This document shows positions 44,081 to 53,470 of a DNA stretch of 64,000 bases, piece by piece (within the stretch, counting starts at the first letter, position 1; the number at the start of each line of letters is the position of its first letter). The DNA comes from JBGNFV01 sp049645705. GTDB taxonomy: Bacteria > Bacteroidota > Bacteroidia > Cytophagales > Cyclobacteriaceae. Location: positions 183,797-247,796 of the forward strand of contig JBARUK010000068.1 in the NCBI GenBank assembly GCA_049645705.1, read 5' to 3'. The notes beneath the pieces were generated by a model. It was given only the letters and a program-made list of their open reading frames with translations, searched no databases and had not been told where the DNA came from. The position numbers were made by a program, and so were the translations under genes.

Positions 44081-44368
44081 ATGACTACACTTATAGGATT
44101 GCTGGCAGCAACTCTGACGACTTTTTCATTTGTACCACAGGTAATACATACGCTCAGAACAAAGGATACACGGGGCATATCGCTCGGGATGTATAGCGCT
44201 TTTGTAGCAGGTATTGCACTCTGGCTCATTTACGGCCTTATTATAAATGACCTCCCTATTATTGCCGCAAACTGTGTGACGATCATTCTGGCAGGTATTA
44301 TCCTGGCTTTGAAATTGAAGAACCTGAAAAAGGACCGTACGAATAACCACCCCGGATCCGGGATCTGA
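44081..44368 (+). CDS. SemiSWEET sugar transporter
   Basis: 95 residues forming one three-helix bundle (about 3-22, 36-55 and 60-80) with the PQ motif TFSFVPQVIHTLRTKDTRGIS, quoted in part as FVPQV. SemiSWEETs work as dimers to move sugars across the inner membrane. The tail KDRTNNHPGSGI is polar. The cupin gene follows 14 bp downstream, so the two probably form an operon. Confidence 0.9.
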   Translation: MTTLIGLLAATLTTFSFVPQVIHTLRTKDTRGISLGMYSAFVAGIALWLIYGLIINDLPIIAANCVTIILAGIILALKLKNLKKDRTNNHPGSGI

Positions 44369-44382
44369 TTTTTGATGCTACT

Positions 44383-44889
44383 ATGAAAAAAAGCCTCGGC
44401 GAATATTACATAAAGGAGCTCAGCCTCATAGAACACCCTGAAGGGGGCTACTACAGGGAAATGTTCCGGTCTGAAGAGCGTATAGATTATGCTCAGATAA
44501 AAAATAACTACGGATCATCACGTTCATTTTATACATCTATCTACTTCCTGCTGGATCATCCGCAGTACTCCGCTTTTCATCGCCTGCGCAGCGATGAGCT
44601 CTGGTACTACCACCACGGATCCAGCCTGACCCTCTATATAATTGATCCGGATGGCCAGCTACATACAAAAAGGCTGGGCGCATCTATAGCAGACGGAGAT
44701 AGCCTGCAGCTACTGATACCGGCAGGTAGCTGGTTTGCTGCAGAGGTAGACCAGGCCTCATCCTACACCCTGATGGGATGTGTGGTAGCACCTGGCTTCG
44801 AATTCGAAGACTTTGAACTGGCCGATGGCAACGAGCTGGCCAGGGATTATCCCGAGCACGAAAAGCTGATCAGGCGCCTTACCCGGTAG
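44383..44889 (+). CDS. DUF985 cupin protein
   Basis: 168 residues of the DUF985/YML079-like cupin family: LIEHPEGGYYREMFRS, SIYFLLDHPQYSAFHRL, SDELWYYHHGSSLTLYII and VAPGFEFEDFEL. The fold is a single double-stranded beta-helix; the bound ligand in relatives is not settled. No metal-binding HxH set of the enzyme type is obvious beyond WYYHHG. Its position after the SemiSWEET gene may hint at a sugar-related role. Confidence 0.88.
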   Translation: MKKSLGEYYIKELSLIEHPEGGYYREMFRSEERIDYAQIKNNYGSSRSFYTSIYFLLDHPQYSAFHRLRSDELWYYHHGSSLTLYIIDPDGQLHTKRLGASIADGDSLQLLIPAGSWFAAEVDQASSYTLMGCVVAPGFEFEDFELADGNELARDYPEHEKLIRRLTR

Positions 44890-44934
44890 GTAACTTACCG
44901 TCTGTCATTTAAAGAAACTCGAATTAACTAATCC

Positions 44935-44967
44935 TTTGCAGGATAAAGGTTAAACCTGTATTTTTTG
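44935..44967 (+). promoter_or_regulatory. Possible promoter of the M14 peptidase gene
   Basis: TTTG at 44935-44938 and TATTTTTTG at 44959-44967, one T longer than the TAnnTTTG consensus, spaced 20 bp; the start codon is at 44990. Confidence 0.45.
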
Positions 44968-44989
44968 CTGTTTATACTGACTCTCATTT

Positions 44990-47545
44990 ATGAAAAACCA
45001 CATACTCATAGCGGCCACCCTTATCTGGGGATTATTCTGCCACACTGCTTTTGCTCAGGAGGCATCATCTCCCAAAGATTTTCTCGGTTATGGACTCGGT
45101 GAGCGATTTACTCATCACTACAGGGTGGTAGACTATTACGAGCATCTTGATGAGCAGTCTGACAGACTTCAGCTTATACAATACGGTAAAACCTACGAGC
45201 ATCGCCCGCTGCTACTGGCCTTTATTTCAACGCCGGAAAACCTGAACCGCCTGGAGCAGATCAGAACGGATAACCTGAAACGTGCCGGACTTATGGAGGG
45301 TGAGGCGGAAGGTGAGCCGATAGCTATTGTCTGGCTCAGCTACAATGTACACGGCAATGAGTCAGTGAGTACAGAGGCAAGCATGGCTACTACCTACCAG
45401 TTGGTAAACCCCCGGAATACCGAGGAGCAATCCTGGCTGGAAAATACTGTGGTGATCATAGACCCATGCCTGAATCCTGACGGCCGGGAACGTTACGTGA
45501 GCTTCTACAACCGTACGGCAGGCGCTGTTTTTAACCCCTACCCTCAGGCCAGTGAGCACCTGGAACCATGGCCGAACGGCAGGGCTAACCACTACCTGTT
45601 TGACCTGAACCGTGACTGGGCCTGGCAAACACAAACAGAATCGCAGGCACGTATAGTAGAATACAATAAATGGATGCCGCATGTGCATGCTGACTTTCAC
45701 GAGCAGGGGGTAGATGATCCCTATTACTTTGCGCCGGCGGCTGAGCCTTTTCACGAGGTAATTACTCCTTTCCAGCGTGACTTCCAGACAAGAATAGGTA
45801 AGAACCACGCCCGCTATTTTGACGAAAATAAGTGGTTGTACTTTACCCGTGAGCGTTTCGACCTCTTTTATCCAAGCTACGGAGATACATATCCTACCTA
45901 CAATGGCGCTATCGGCATGACTTACGAACAGGGTGGTAGCGGACGCGCCGGCCTGGGCGTGATCACGGCCGAAGGCGATACACTGACACTGGCGGACCGT
46001 ATCAGCCACCATCATATCACGGGCATAAGCACGGTAGAAGTTACCAGCCAGAATGCCGGTAAGGTAGTGGGTGAATTTAAAAAATTTCATAGCCGGGCAG
46101 CAAACAGCCCTTCGGGCAGGTTTAAATCTTATGTGATACGTACGGAAGACAACCCTGACAAAGCCGATATGCTGGCAAGGTGGCTGGATAAACAGGGTAT
46201 ACAATACGGCTATGCCCGCAGCGGGCAGCGATTAAGGGGTTTCAGTTATCGCAGTGGCAGCAACGATGCCTCTGTTACTACCCGCGAAGGGGACATGCTT
46301 ATAAGCGCTTACCAGCCTAAAGGCACACTCTTGAGTGTGCTGTTTGAACCTGAAAGCAAACTAAGCGATTCGGTAACTTATGATATTACTGCATGGGCTG
46401 TACCATACGCCTATGGTCTGGATGTATATGGTGTAAGCGGACGCGTACAGGCACAAACCAACCGGAATCCTGATGACAGGGACCAGGTTTCCCTGCCGGA
46501 AGATGCATATGCTTATCTCATCCCCTGGAACAGCCAGAAGGACCTGAAGACGCTTTCCTATCTTCTGAAAAATGGCATAAATGTGCGCTACGCAGAAAGA
46601 CCATTTGCTATAGACGGTAAGGAGTACGGAAGGGGTACGCTTATCATTACAGGTACAGGTAATGAAGCGTCAGGTAAAGACCTGGCAGCCATGCTGTCTG
46701 CTCATGCAAATGAAACGAACCAGGAGATTGTAGCAGTAACCACGGGCTTTGTATCCGGCGGATCTGATTTCGGGTCTGACCGCGTGCACTTCATCGACAG
46801 GCCCAATGTGGCCGTTCTGTTCGGGGAGTCTACCAGCTCACTGGCATTTGGCGAAGTATGGCACTTTTTTGACCAGCAAATAGAATATCCGCTCACGACT
46901 CTTGACACAGACAATATCTCCCAGGTAAATATGGCAGATTTCGATGTGATCATACTGCCTAATGGCTACTACAATCAAATGCTGACGGAAGATATGATGG
47001 ATAATTTGTCTGGCTGGATACGTGGGGGCGGACGTCTGATCCTGATGCAGGGGGCTATGTCGGCTTTTGCAGATAAAGAGGGCTTCTCTCTCAAATCCTT
47101 TGCCAGTGAAGAGGCGAAGAATGCCTATCAGCAGCAGGAAGAACAGCGCGCAAAAGACGAGCGCCTTAGCAAGTACGAGGATCGGGAAAGGGAGTTTATC
47201 CGTAACTACATCCCCGGCAGCATCTACCGTACCAGGGTGGATAATACGCATCCGCTGGCCTTTGGCTACCCGGACTATTACTTCACACTTAAGCTTCCCG
47301 GCAGCTCATACGCCTACCTGGACGGTGGCTGGAATGTGGCTGCGCTGGAGAGTGCTTCCGATAAGGTAAGCGGCTTTTCGGGTAGTATTGCTTCGGAACG
47401 TCTGAATGAGAGCCTCATCTTTGGTGTGGAAGAAATGGGCGGTGGTCATATAATCTATATGGTAGATAACCCGCTCTTCCGTGCCTTCTGGGAAAATGGC
47501 AAACTACTCTTCGGTAATGCGGTATTCCTGGTAGGACAGGAATAA
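44990..47545 (+). CDS. M14-family zinc carboxypeptidase
   Basis: 851 residues, with a signal peptide (MKNHILIAATLIWGLFCHTAFA). The carboxypeptidase domain (about 40-360) has the zinc ligands in NVHGNESVSTEA and DFHEQGVDDPYYF, and the catalytic Glu in TYEQGGSGRAG. The remaining 480 residues contain a glutamine-amidotransferase-like region (VIILPNGYYNQM, GGGRLILMQGAM). It is an exported peptidase without a type IX sorting domain, so probably periplasmic. The end is 3 bp from the convergent barrel gene. Confidence 0.9.
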   Translation: MKNHILIAATLIWGLFCHTAFAQEASSPKDFLGYGLGERFTHHYRVVDYYEHLDEQSDRLQLIQYGKTYEHRPLLLAFISTPENLNRLEQIRTDNLKRAGLMEGEAEGEPIAIVWLSYNVHGNESVSTEASMATTYQLVNPRNTEEQSWLENTVVIIDPCLNPDGRERYVSFYNRTAGAVFNPYPQASEHLEPWPNGRANHYLFDLNRDWAWQTQTESQARIVEYNKWMPHVHADFHEQGVDDPYYFAPAAEPFHEVITPFQRDFQTRIGKNHARYFDENKWLYFTRERFDLFYPSYGDTYPTYNGAIGMTYEQGGSGRAGLGVITAEGDTLTLADRISHHHITGISTVEVTSQNAGKVVGEFKKFHSRAANSPSGRFKSYVIRTEDNPDKADMLARWLDKQGIQYGYARSGQRLRGFSYRSGSNDASVTTREGDMLISAYQPKGTLLSVLFEPESKLSDSVTYDITAWAVPYAYGLDVYGVSGRVQAQTNRNPDDRDQVSLPEDAYAYLIPWNSQKDLKTLSYLLKNGINVRYAERPFAIDGKEYGRGTLIITGTGNEASGKDLAAMLSAHANETNQEIVAVTTGFVSGGSDFGSDRVHFIDRPNVAVLFGESTSSLAFGEVWHFFDQQIEYPLTTLDTDNISQVNMADFDVIILPNGYYNQMLTEDMMDNLSGWIRGGGRLILMQGAMSAFADKEGFSLKSFASEEAKNAYQQQEEQRAKDERLSKYEDREREFIRNYIPGSIYRTRVDNTHPLAFGYPDYYFTLKLPGSSYAYLDGGWNVAALESASDKVSGFSGSIASERLNESLIFGVEEMGGGHIIYMVDNPLFRAFWENGKLLFGNAVFLVGQE

Positions 47546-47548
47546 TTC

Positions 47549-49522
47549 TTAGTCAAAAGGCTCCAGCCTCGGCCGGGGGTCGAACAGGTTCCGGAAGGCA
47601 AACGGAGTGGATAAAGAAATGTATACGCCCAGGCTGGAGGCTCCGGGTGGTGGTGCCGGATATATGGTAGCGTGCAACTCGAACGTTTTGAATACGAGAC
47701 TTTCATTGCGTAACCGGCATCCCACTCCTACTCCGGCGTATACCTCTCCCTGAAGCCGGCCCCTGTCTTCCGGCAGTGCGCCGAAGTCGAAAAAGCCGTA
47801 TGGAGCAAAGCGAAAGCCATAAAAATTACCGGGTGTAAACCATACGCTTTCCAGGGTGCCACTCCACAGGGTGCGGAAGGCAAGTCCTTCGCCATTCAGC
47901 CCGCGGATCTCATCCTGTAGCTCTTCTGTTTCCGGGGCAAATGCGTTGAGCCCTTCATTGATCTGAAAGCGCACAAAGTTTCTGACCCTATTTCTACCAA
48001 CAGAGATGATGGGCGTAAAATAGTCTAATCGGTACCGATTGGATACATTTGTCCAGTCTGCGCCCCTTCTAAATCCTCCCAGGCCGTACACAAAATGCAG
48101 ATAGCCAATGGGAGCATGATATAAGGCCCATCCTATTCGTCCGCCCAGGTAGGGCTTACTCTCAAATTCCGAGAAATCACCTCCTCCGATAAAGCTTGCA
48201 GAGAAGCCTACCGGTATGTCTTCTGTAATGCCAAAGGCGAATATGTAGTTTGACTTAAGATACCTGCTATACTGGTAGGTAGCTGCAGCAAGGACGAACC
48301 TCCGGTCCTGGAATCTGAAATTACTGTCTACCGTTACCTCAGGGCGCTTACTAAAATCATAATTTCCATAGCGTATAGCTCCCGCTACTGTACTCCTCCT
48401 GTCACCCCCGAGATTGAAGGCCCGGCCTACCCACAGGTCCTGAAACTGAAAAGAAACGGGTGAAGAGTAGGTAGAGTCTGCATATATCCTGCTTTCGTTT
48501 CGGGATATGGAACCTGCTTCAAAGCTACCTCCATATTTTATCAGCGGGCTTATAAACGGCTTATTGATGGCAAGGTACTGTCGCTCTTCCAGCCAGTTGT
48601 CTGCTATGGACAACTGAACATTCGTAAATGATTTGCCCAGGTTTCGGCTGGTAAAGGTAACTTCGTACCCACTGGGTTGAATCGAGTTCTTGTTTCGTAC
48701 GTATCCCCCCTGAATCTGATTGCCCGACCCGCCTATGTTACGGTTTACCAGCAGCAGACTATAGTTACTAAACCCTCGAAAACGACCGGTGAAAGAAAGC
48801 GGAAAGCGTGGCTGTATGGTAATGGTTACATTGACCATTCCCGGGTGGCGGAGATCATTGAGCGCGTATATCCTGGCATCCCGCACATAGGGCAGTTGCC
48901 TTAGCAGCCGCTCACTATCTGCAATAATATAAGGATCCAGTGTGTCGCCATATTCGAAAAGGACATTGGCCAAAATAAGTCTTTCGCTGGTAGGTGGCAG
49001 GATGCGATTGATCCAGTGTGTATCACTGCGGGAAGAGCTTTTGGTGGTATCGACTATGTTGCCACCGATAACGGGCACCTGGGTTACGGATACGTTATTG
49101 ATTATACCGGCTCTGAACGGCTCGAAGTAGATCTCACTTCTTACGATCGTGTCGGAGCGATAAATGTCCTGCGCTACGGGCCTGAAGAATATCTTAAACA
49201 GCTCGCCCGATATGTTATTCCGGCCGGTCTGGTCTTCCAGCGAGTCGTACAGAGCCATACTGCGATAGTAGGGGTTGGGGCGTACCTGCCAGCTTTCTCC
49301 GGCGGGCATGACCATAACTGTATCACGATAAGGCACTATAAGCGTGTCAATCAGAATGATCATTTCACTCTTTTTTACACTTACGGTATCGGCACTTCCG
49401 GGCTCACTCATATTTACCTGACCATACGCACTGAAGGATATAGCGAAGACCAGGAAAACGAAAAGCACGAAGTTACCTAAGGCTCTGACTCTATATATGA
49501 TAATGCAATCGCCCGGGGTCAT
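47549..49522 (-). CDS. BamA/TamA-like outer-membrane protein
   Basis: 657 residues. An N-terminal hydrophobic segment (about 14-34, ending FSAYGQ) acts as signal. After a spacer of about 150 residues, a POTRA-like unit reads LANVLFEYGDTLDPYIIADSE and RDARIYALNDL. From about residue 230 the chain is an Omp85-type barrel (FTGRFRGFSNYSLL, VYAGVGVGCRLRN). It is shorter than bamA, with one POTRA instead of several. A specialised assembly or transport role is possible; the substrate is unknown. A start at 49522 keeps eleven residues before the likely signal peptide, so a later start may be used. Confidence 0.75.
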   Translation of the reverse strand: MTPGDCIIIYRVRALGNFVLFVFLVFAISFSAYGQVNMSEPGSADTVSVKKSEMIILIDTLIVPYRDTVMVMPAGESWQVRPNPYYRSMALYDSLEDQTGRNNISGELFKIFFRPVAQDIYRSDTIVRSEIYFEPFRAGIINNVSVTQVPVIGGNIVDTTKSSSRSDTHWINRILPPTSERLILANVLFEYGDTLDPYIIADSERLLRQLPYVRDARIYALNDLRHPGMVNVTITIQPRFPLSFTGRFRGFSNYSLLLVNRNIGGSGNQIQGGYVRNKNSIQPSGYEVTFTSRNLGKSFTNVQLSIADNWLEERQYLAINKPFISPLIKYGGSFEAGSISRNESRIYADSTYSSPVSFQFQDLWVGRAFNLGGDRRSTVAGAIRYGNYDFSKRPEVTVDSNFRFQDRRFVLAAATYQYSRYLKSNYIFAFGITEDIPVGFSASFIGGGDFSEFESKPYLGGRIGWALYHAPIGYLHFVYGLGGFRRGADWTNVSNRYRLDYFTPIISVGRNRVRNFVRFQINEGLNAFAPETEELQDEIRGLNGEGLAFRTLWSGTLESVWFTPGNFYGFRFAPYGFFDFGALPEDRGRLQGEVYAGVGVGCRLRNESLVFKTFELHATIYPAPPPGASSLGVYISLSTPFAFRNLFDPRPRLEPFD

Positions 49523-49821
49523 ACGTAATCTGTTATAGGGATACTATACAGGAAATATAGGGCTTTGTTCAAACCTCTGTAAATATAAAAGACCTGCCAA
49601 TGGCAGGTCTCTTAATTTTTGTTGTTAATATTTAGTAAAACACTAACGGTTTGAGTTGAGAAAAGTGATTTGTGTTATTTGAATAGCTAAAAAATTTTTT
49701 TAACGATCTAACTATTCATGATCATAATAGTATAAATCGCTTTTGAGCAGAAATGTTTGACAGTCTGACGATTAAAGCAAAAAAAATCGGAAGCAGGGAA
49801 TCGGAAGAGTGCGATATGCAT
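49523..49821. other. Intergenic region with one orphan hairpin
   Basis: About 300 bp with no reading frame of note. The one clear element is a perfect 9-bp stem, AGACCTGCC (49590-49598) with GGCAGGTCT (49602-49610), T-rich on both sides. See the terminator entry. Confidence 0.5.
49586..49620. terminator. Orphan terminator-like hairpin
   Basis: The 9-bp stem has a 3-nt loop. On the minus strand it is followed by TTTATATTT; on the plus strand by CTTAATTTTT. tRNA-Leu upstream on the minus strand already has its own terminator, so the transcript this one ends is unknown. Confidence 0.5.
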
Positions 49822-49851
49822 AAAAAAAAGACTGCTCGTTATGAACAGCCT
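49822..49851 (-). terminator. Terminator of tRNA-Leu
   Basis: Minus-strand AGGCTGTTC pairs with GAGCAGTCT, with G-U pairs (49843-49851 with 49829-49837), and is followed by eight T; it begins 4 bp after the tRNA. Confidence 0.82.
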
Positions 49852-49855
49852 TTCG

Positions 49856-49941
49856 TACCAGGAGCGGGGGTCGAACCCGCACGGGCATTACTGCCCACAA
49901 GATTTTAAGTCTTGCGTGTCTACCAATTCCACCATCCCGGC
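49856..49941 (-). tRNA. tRNA-Leu (UAA)
   Basis: 86 nt with the long variable arm of a class II tRNA. The acceptor GCCGGGA pairs with TCCTGGT (two G-U pairs); D arm GGTGGAATTGGTAGACAC; anticodon TAA in ACTTAAAAT; T loop GGTTCGACCCC; discriminator A; CCA not encoded. Confidence 0.95.
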
Positions 49942-49997
49942 GTGCAGCCTCATCAAGGTGGTAAGATGGGGCTACTGATTATGGAAGGGCAATATAC

Positions 49998-50026
49998 AAA
50001 AAATGACCGGCCGTAACCGATCATTT
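49998..50026 (-). terminator. Terminator of tRNA-Gly
   Basis: Minus-strand AAATGATCGG (50017-50026) pairs with CCGGTCATTT (50001-50010) and is followed by T residues. It separates the two tRNA genes. Confidence 0.8.
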
Positions 50027-50045
50027 AACCCTTTAAATCTAATTG

Positions 50046-50118
<73 letters not shown>

Positions 50119-50151
50119 TTAAAATGTCCCTCTTGTTATCAGAAGGGATTG

Positions 50152-50181
50152 CAAAGGTAATAAGCGTATCATTATTTTCAA
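50152..50181 (-). promoter_or_regulatory. tRNA-Gly promoter
   Basis: Minus-strand TTG (50179-50181), 19-bp spacer, TACCTTTG (50152-50159). The spacing and sequence match the other promoters found here. Confidence 0.75.
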
Positions 50182-50201
50182 CCCCTGGCCTCAAAAAATT
50201 T

Positions 50202-52823
50202 TCATTTTTTTTCTTCCATCATCGTCTTCAGTTCATTCAGCTTCAGCAAGGCCTCTACCGGCGAAATGGTATTGATGTCCAGTTCATCAATGGCATTTTT
50301 TGCCTTTTCAAACCGCGGGTCCATTTCGAAGAGGCTGAGCTGGTAATTATTTTTTGGCATTTCTTTCAGACGTTCCTGTCGCTTGTTATGGCGGACTTTG
50401 TCCTTTTCCAGGTGGTGCATGATCTCAGCGGCGCGGATCACTACCTGGTTGGGCATACCGGCCATCTGTGCTACGTGGATACCAAAGCTGTGCTCGCTGC
50501 CCCCCTCCTTGAGCTTACGCATGAAGATGACCTTATTGCCTACTTCCTTGACCGACACGTTAAAGTTCTTAACCCGTGGAAAATCATCGGTAAGCTGGTT
50601 TAGCTCATGGTAGTGAGTGGCAAACAGCGTCTTAGCCAGGAATTTCGGGTGGTTGTGAAGGTACTCGACTATGGACCAGGCTATGGAAATACCATCGTAG
50701 GTACTGGTACCACGGCCAATCTCATCCATGAGTACGAGGCTGCGGTCTGACAGATTGTTAAGAATACTGGCTGTCTCTGTCATTTCTACCATGAAGGTAG
50801 ACTCTCCGCGGGCCAGGTTATCCGAAGCACCCACCCGTGTAAATACTTTATCGATCAGACCAATGGTGGCTTTGTCTGCCGGCACAAAACTTCCCATCTG
50901 AGCCATGAGTACAATAAGGGCTGTTTGCCTCAGCAGGGCAGACTTACCGGCCATATTAGGTCCGGTAATGATGATGATTTGGTTGTCTTCAGTATTAAGC
51001 AATGTATCATTGGGCACATAGTCCTCACCTGCCGGTAACTGCTGCTCGATAACAGGATGGCGACCGTCTTTGATGTCCAGCTCATACCCTTCGGAGATCA
51101 CCGGCTCGCAATAGCGATGCGAGCGTGCCTTGCAGGCAAAACTGATGAGGCAGTCCAGCATAGCGAGTATGCGCGCATTCTGCTGTACCTGCGCTACGTA
51201 ATCAGAGGCCACCTGTACCATTTCCATGAACAGGCGCTGCTCTATCTGCACCATCTTTTCTTCGGCGTTCAGTATTTTCTCCTCGTACTCTTTCAGCTCT
51301 TCGGTTATGTAGCGTTCGGCATTTACCAGGGTCTGCTTTCTGATCCACTCAGTCGGTACCTTATCCTTATGGGCATTGGTTACTTCCAGGTAGTAGCCGA
51401 AGACTTTGTTATAAGCGATCTTGAGGGAACTGATGCCGGTACGCTTCATTTCGCGCTGTTGTATCTGTACCAGGTAGTCCTTACCGGAGTAGGCTATGGA
51501 GCGCAGATCATCCAGGTCGGGGTCTATACCATCGCGGATCAGGTTGCCCTGGTTGGATACGATAGGCACCTCATCTTTTAGTTCATTCTCTACCTTGTCC
51601 AGCAGAAACTCACATAAGTGAAGCTGATCACCCAGTTTTTTGAGTTGCTTGTTGTCAGACGCAGATAGCCTGTTTTTAATAGGAATAGAGTTCTTCAGCG
51701 CCTTTTTCAGTTGCAGCATTTCACGGGGGTTTATACGCCCCACCGCCACTTTGGAAATCAGCCTTTCTATATCACCGATCGGTTTCAGATGCTGTAGCAG
51801 GTCATCGCGAAGGTCATCCGCCGCAAGCAGGGCTCTCACCATATCCAGCCGGTTATCTATAGCTGCCTTGTCCTTCAGCGGCAATACTACCCACTTTTTC
51901 AGCATACGCCCGCCCATGGGCGTTACAGTGGTGTCTATGACGTCGATAAGAGGTATGCCACCGTCCTGCTGCGGGTATATCAGTTCCAGGTTTCTGATGG
52001 TAAACTTATCCAGCCATACGTACCGGTCCTCTTCTATCCGGCTCAGTGCAGATATGTGGGTAAACTCTCTGTGCTCTGTTTCTTTAAGATAGTGAAGCAC
52101 GGCCCCGGCGGCAATAATGGCGAGTGACATGTTCTCTACGCCGAAACCCTTGAGGTTGGCTGTCTGAAAGTGGCCGGTCAGGGTTTCATACGAATAGTCA
52201 TGCTGGTACACCCAGTCTTCCAGCGCGTAGGTATTGTACTTGTCTTTAAAGTGTTCGTTAAAGCCCTCTTTACTTTGCTTACTGAATATTACCTCACTTG
52301 GCTGAAAGCTCTGCAGCAACTTATCGGTATAGGAAGGATCACCCTCTGCTACCATAAACTCGCCCGTACTCAGGTCCAGAAATGCCACCCCGGCCTTATC
52401 TTTGGTCAGGGCTACGGAAGCCAGGAAGTTATTTTGCTTCTTCTCCAGTACGTAGTCATTGTAGGCCAGTCCGGGTGTGACGAGTTCTGTAACACCACGC
52501 TTTACGATCCCCTTTACACTTTTAGGGTCTTCCAGCTGATCGCAGATAGCCACGCGGTGACCGGCCCTGACCAGGCGGGGCAGGTAACTGTCCAGCGAAT
52601 GGTGTGGAAAACCGGCAAGCTCGATATGAGAAGCCGATCCGTTTGCACGTTTAGTCAGTACAATTTCCAGCACCTTACTGGCGGTAACGGCATCTTCGCC
52701 GAAGGTTTCGTAGAAATCTCCCACACGAAACAGTAGCAGGGCCCCGGGGTACTTTGCCTTAATGGCATTGTACTGCTTCATCAATGGTGTTTCTTTTACT
52801 TCCTTTTTCGCTTTTTTAGCCAT
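50202..52823 (-). CDS. mutS: DNA mismatch repair protein MutS
   Basis: Recognises mismatches and recruits MutL. 873 residues with all five domains: mismatch-binding DFYETFGEDA, the connector with VAFLDLSTGEFMV, the lever and clamp helices, and the ATPase with Walker A TGPNMAGKSALLRQ, the STFMVEM block, DEIGRGTST and ATHYHELNQL. The C-terminal tail contains NAIDELDINTISPVEAL, the usual MutS dimer helix. The gene is alone on the minus strand after tRNA-Gly. Confidence 0.97.
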   Translation of the reverse strand: MAKKAKKEVKETPLMKQYNAIKAKYPGALLLFRVGDFYETFGEDAVTASKVLEIVLTKRANGSASHIELAGFPHHSLDSYLPRLVRAGHRVAICDQLEDPKSVKGIVKRGVTELVTPGLAYNDYVLEKKQNNFLASVALTKDKAGVAFLDLSTGEFMVAEGDPSYTDKLLQSFQPSEVIFSKQSKEGFNEHFKDKYNTYALEDWVYQHDYSYETLTGHFQTANLKGFGVENMSLAIIAAGAVLHYLKETEHREFTHISALSRIEEDRYVWLDKFTIRNLELIYPQQDGGIPLIDVIDTTVTPMGGRMLKKWVVLPLKDKAAIDNRLDMVRALLAADDLRDDLLQHLKPIGDIERLISKVAVGRINPREMLQLKKALKNSIPIKNRLSASDNKQLKKLGDQLHLCEFLLDKVENELKDEVPIVSNQGNLIRDGIDPDLDDLRSIAYSGKDYLVQIQQREMKRTGISSLKIAYNKVFGYYLEVTNAHKDKVPTEWIRKQTLVNAERYITEELKEYEEKILNAEEKMVQIEQRLFMEMVQVASDYVAQVQQNARILAMLDCLISFACKARSHRYCEPVISEGYELDIKDGRHPVIEQQLPAGEDYVPNDTLLNTEDNQIIIITGPNMAGKSALLRQTALIVLMAQMGSFVPADKATIGLIDKVFTRVGASDNLARGESTFMVEMTETASILNNLSDRSLVLMDEIGRGTSTYDGISIAWSIVEYLHNHPKFLAKTLFATHYHELNQLTDDFPRVKNFNVSVKEVGNKVIFMRKLKEGGSEHSFGIHVAQMAGMPNQVVIRAAEIMHHLEKDKVRHNKRQERLKEMPKNNYQLSLFEMDPRFEKAKNAIDELDINTISPVEALLKLNELKTMMEEKK

Positions 52824-52873
52824 ATCGGATCTTTTCCCGGGTTGTACCCCGTCGTTGCTTTGCTAAAAGATTA

Positions 52874-52881
52874 TAGTTTTG
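52874..52881 (+). promoter_or_regulatory. -7 element of the RNA methyltransferase promoter
   Basis: TAGTTTTG fits TAnnTTTG 43 bp before the ATG at 52925. The nearest TTG box has a 16-bp spacing. Confidence 0.35.
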
Positions 52882-52924
52882 TACCGGAAAAACCGCTTAC
52901 CCGACCCGCATTATTTTTCTGTAT

Positions 52925-53464
52925 ATGAGAAAACTGAAAACGGAAGAGCTGGAGAGGCTCAGTATCGAAGAATTCAAAATTAAGAAAAAAATTCCTTTGG
53001 TGTTGGTACTGGACAATGTTCGCAGTATGGCAAACATAGGATCGGCTTTCCGTACGGGAGACGCTTTCAGGATAGAAAAAATATGCCTGTGTGGCATAAC
53101 GGCCCAGCCACCTCACCGGGAGATCAATAAAACAGCGCTCGGTGCTACTGATTCGGTAACGTGGCAATATTTTGAGGAAACCTCGCAGGCTATTGAGCAG
53201 TTGCAGCAGGAAGGCTATACCGTAGCGGCCATAGAACAGGCAGAGGGAAGTATTTCCCTGGAGCAGTTTCAGCCGGAAGAGACGCAAAAAACAGCGGTGG
53301 TATTCGGAAACGAGGTTTTTGGTGTCTCGGATGAAGTAATAAAAAGGGCTGACTACTGCCTGGAGATACCACAGTTCGGTACCAAGCACTCTCTCAACAT
53401 ATCTGTGACGGTGGGTATAGTAACCTGGGATTTCTTTACCAAACTAAAGCACGACCTGGATTAG
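52925..53464 (+). CDS. SpoU/TrmH-family RNA 2'-O-methyltransferase
   Basis: 179 residues of the SPOUT knotted fold. The three family motifs are clear: DNVRSMANIGSAFRTGDAF, VVFGNEVFGVSDEVI and SLNISVTVGIVTWDF. It methylates a ribose in tRNA or rRNA using SAM; the site cannot be predicted. It lacks the N-terminal L30e-like substrate-binding domain of TrmB/RlmB-type enzymes, which is in line with TrmH- or TrmL-like proteins. Its end is 6 bp from the convergent TonB receptor gene, without a terminator between. Confidence 0.9.
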   Translation: MRKLKTEELERLSIEEFKIKKKIPLVLVLDNVRSMANIGSAFRTGDAFRIEKICLCGITAQPPHREINKTALGATDSVTWQYFEETSQAIEQLQQEGYTVAAIEQAEGSISLEQFQPEETQKTAVVFGNEVFGVSDEVIKRADYCLEIPQFGTKHSLNISVTVGIVTWDFFTKLKHDLD

Positions 53465-53470
53465 GCCTTA

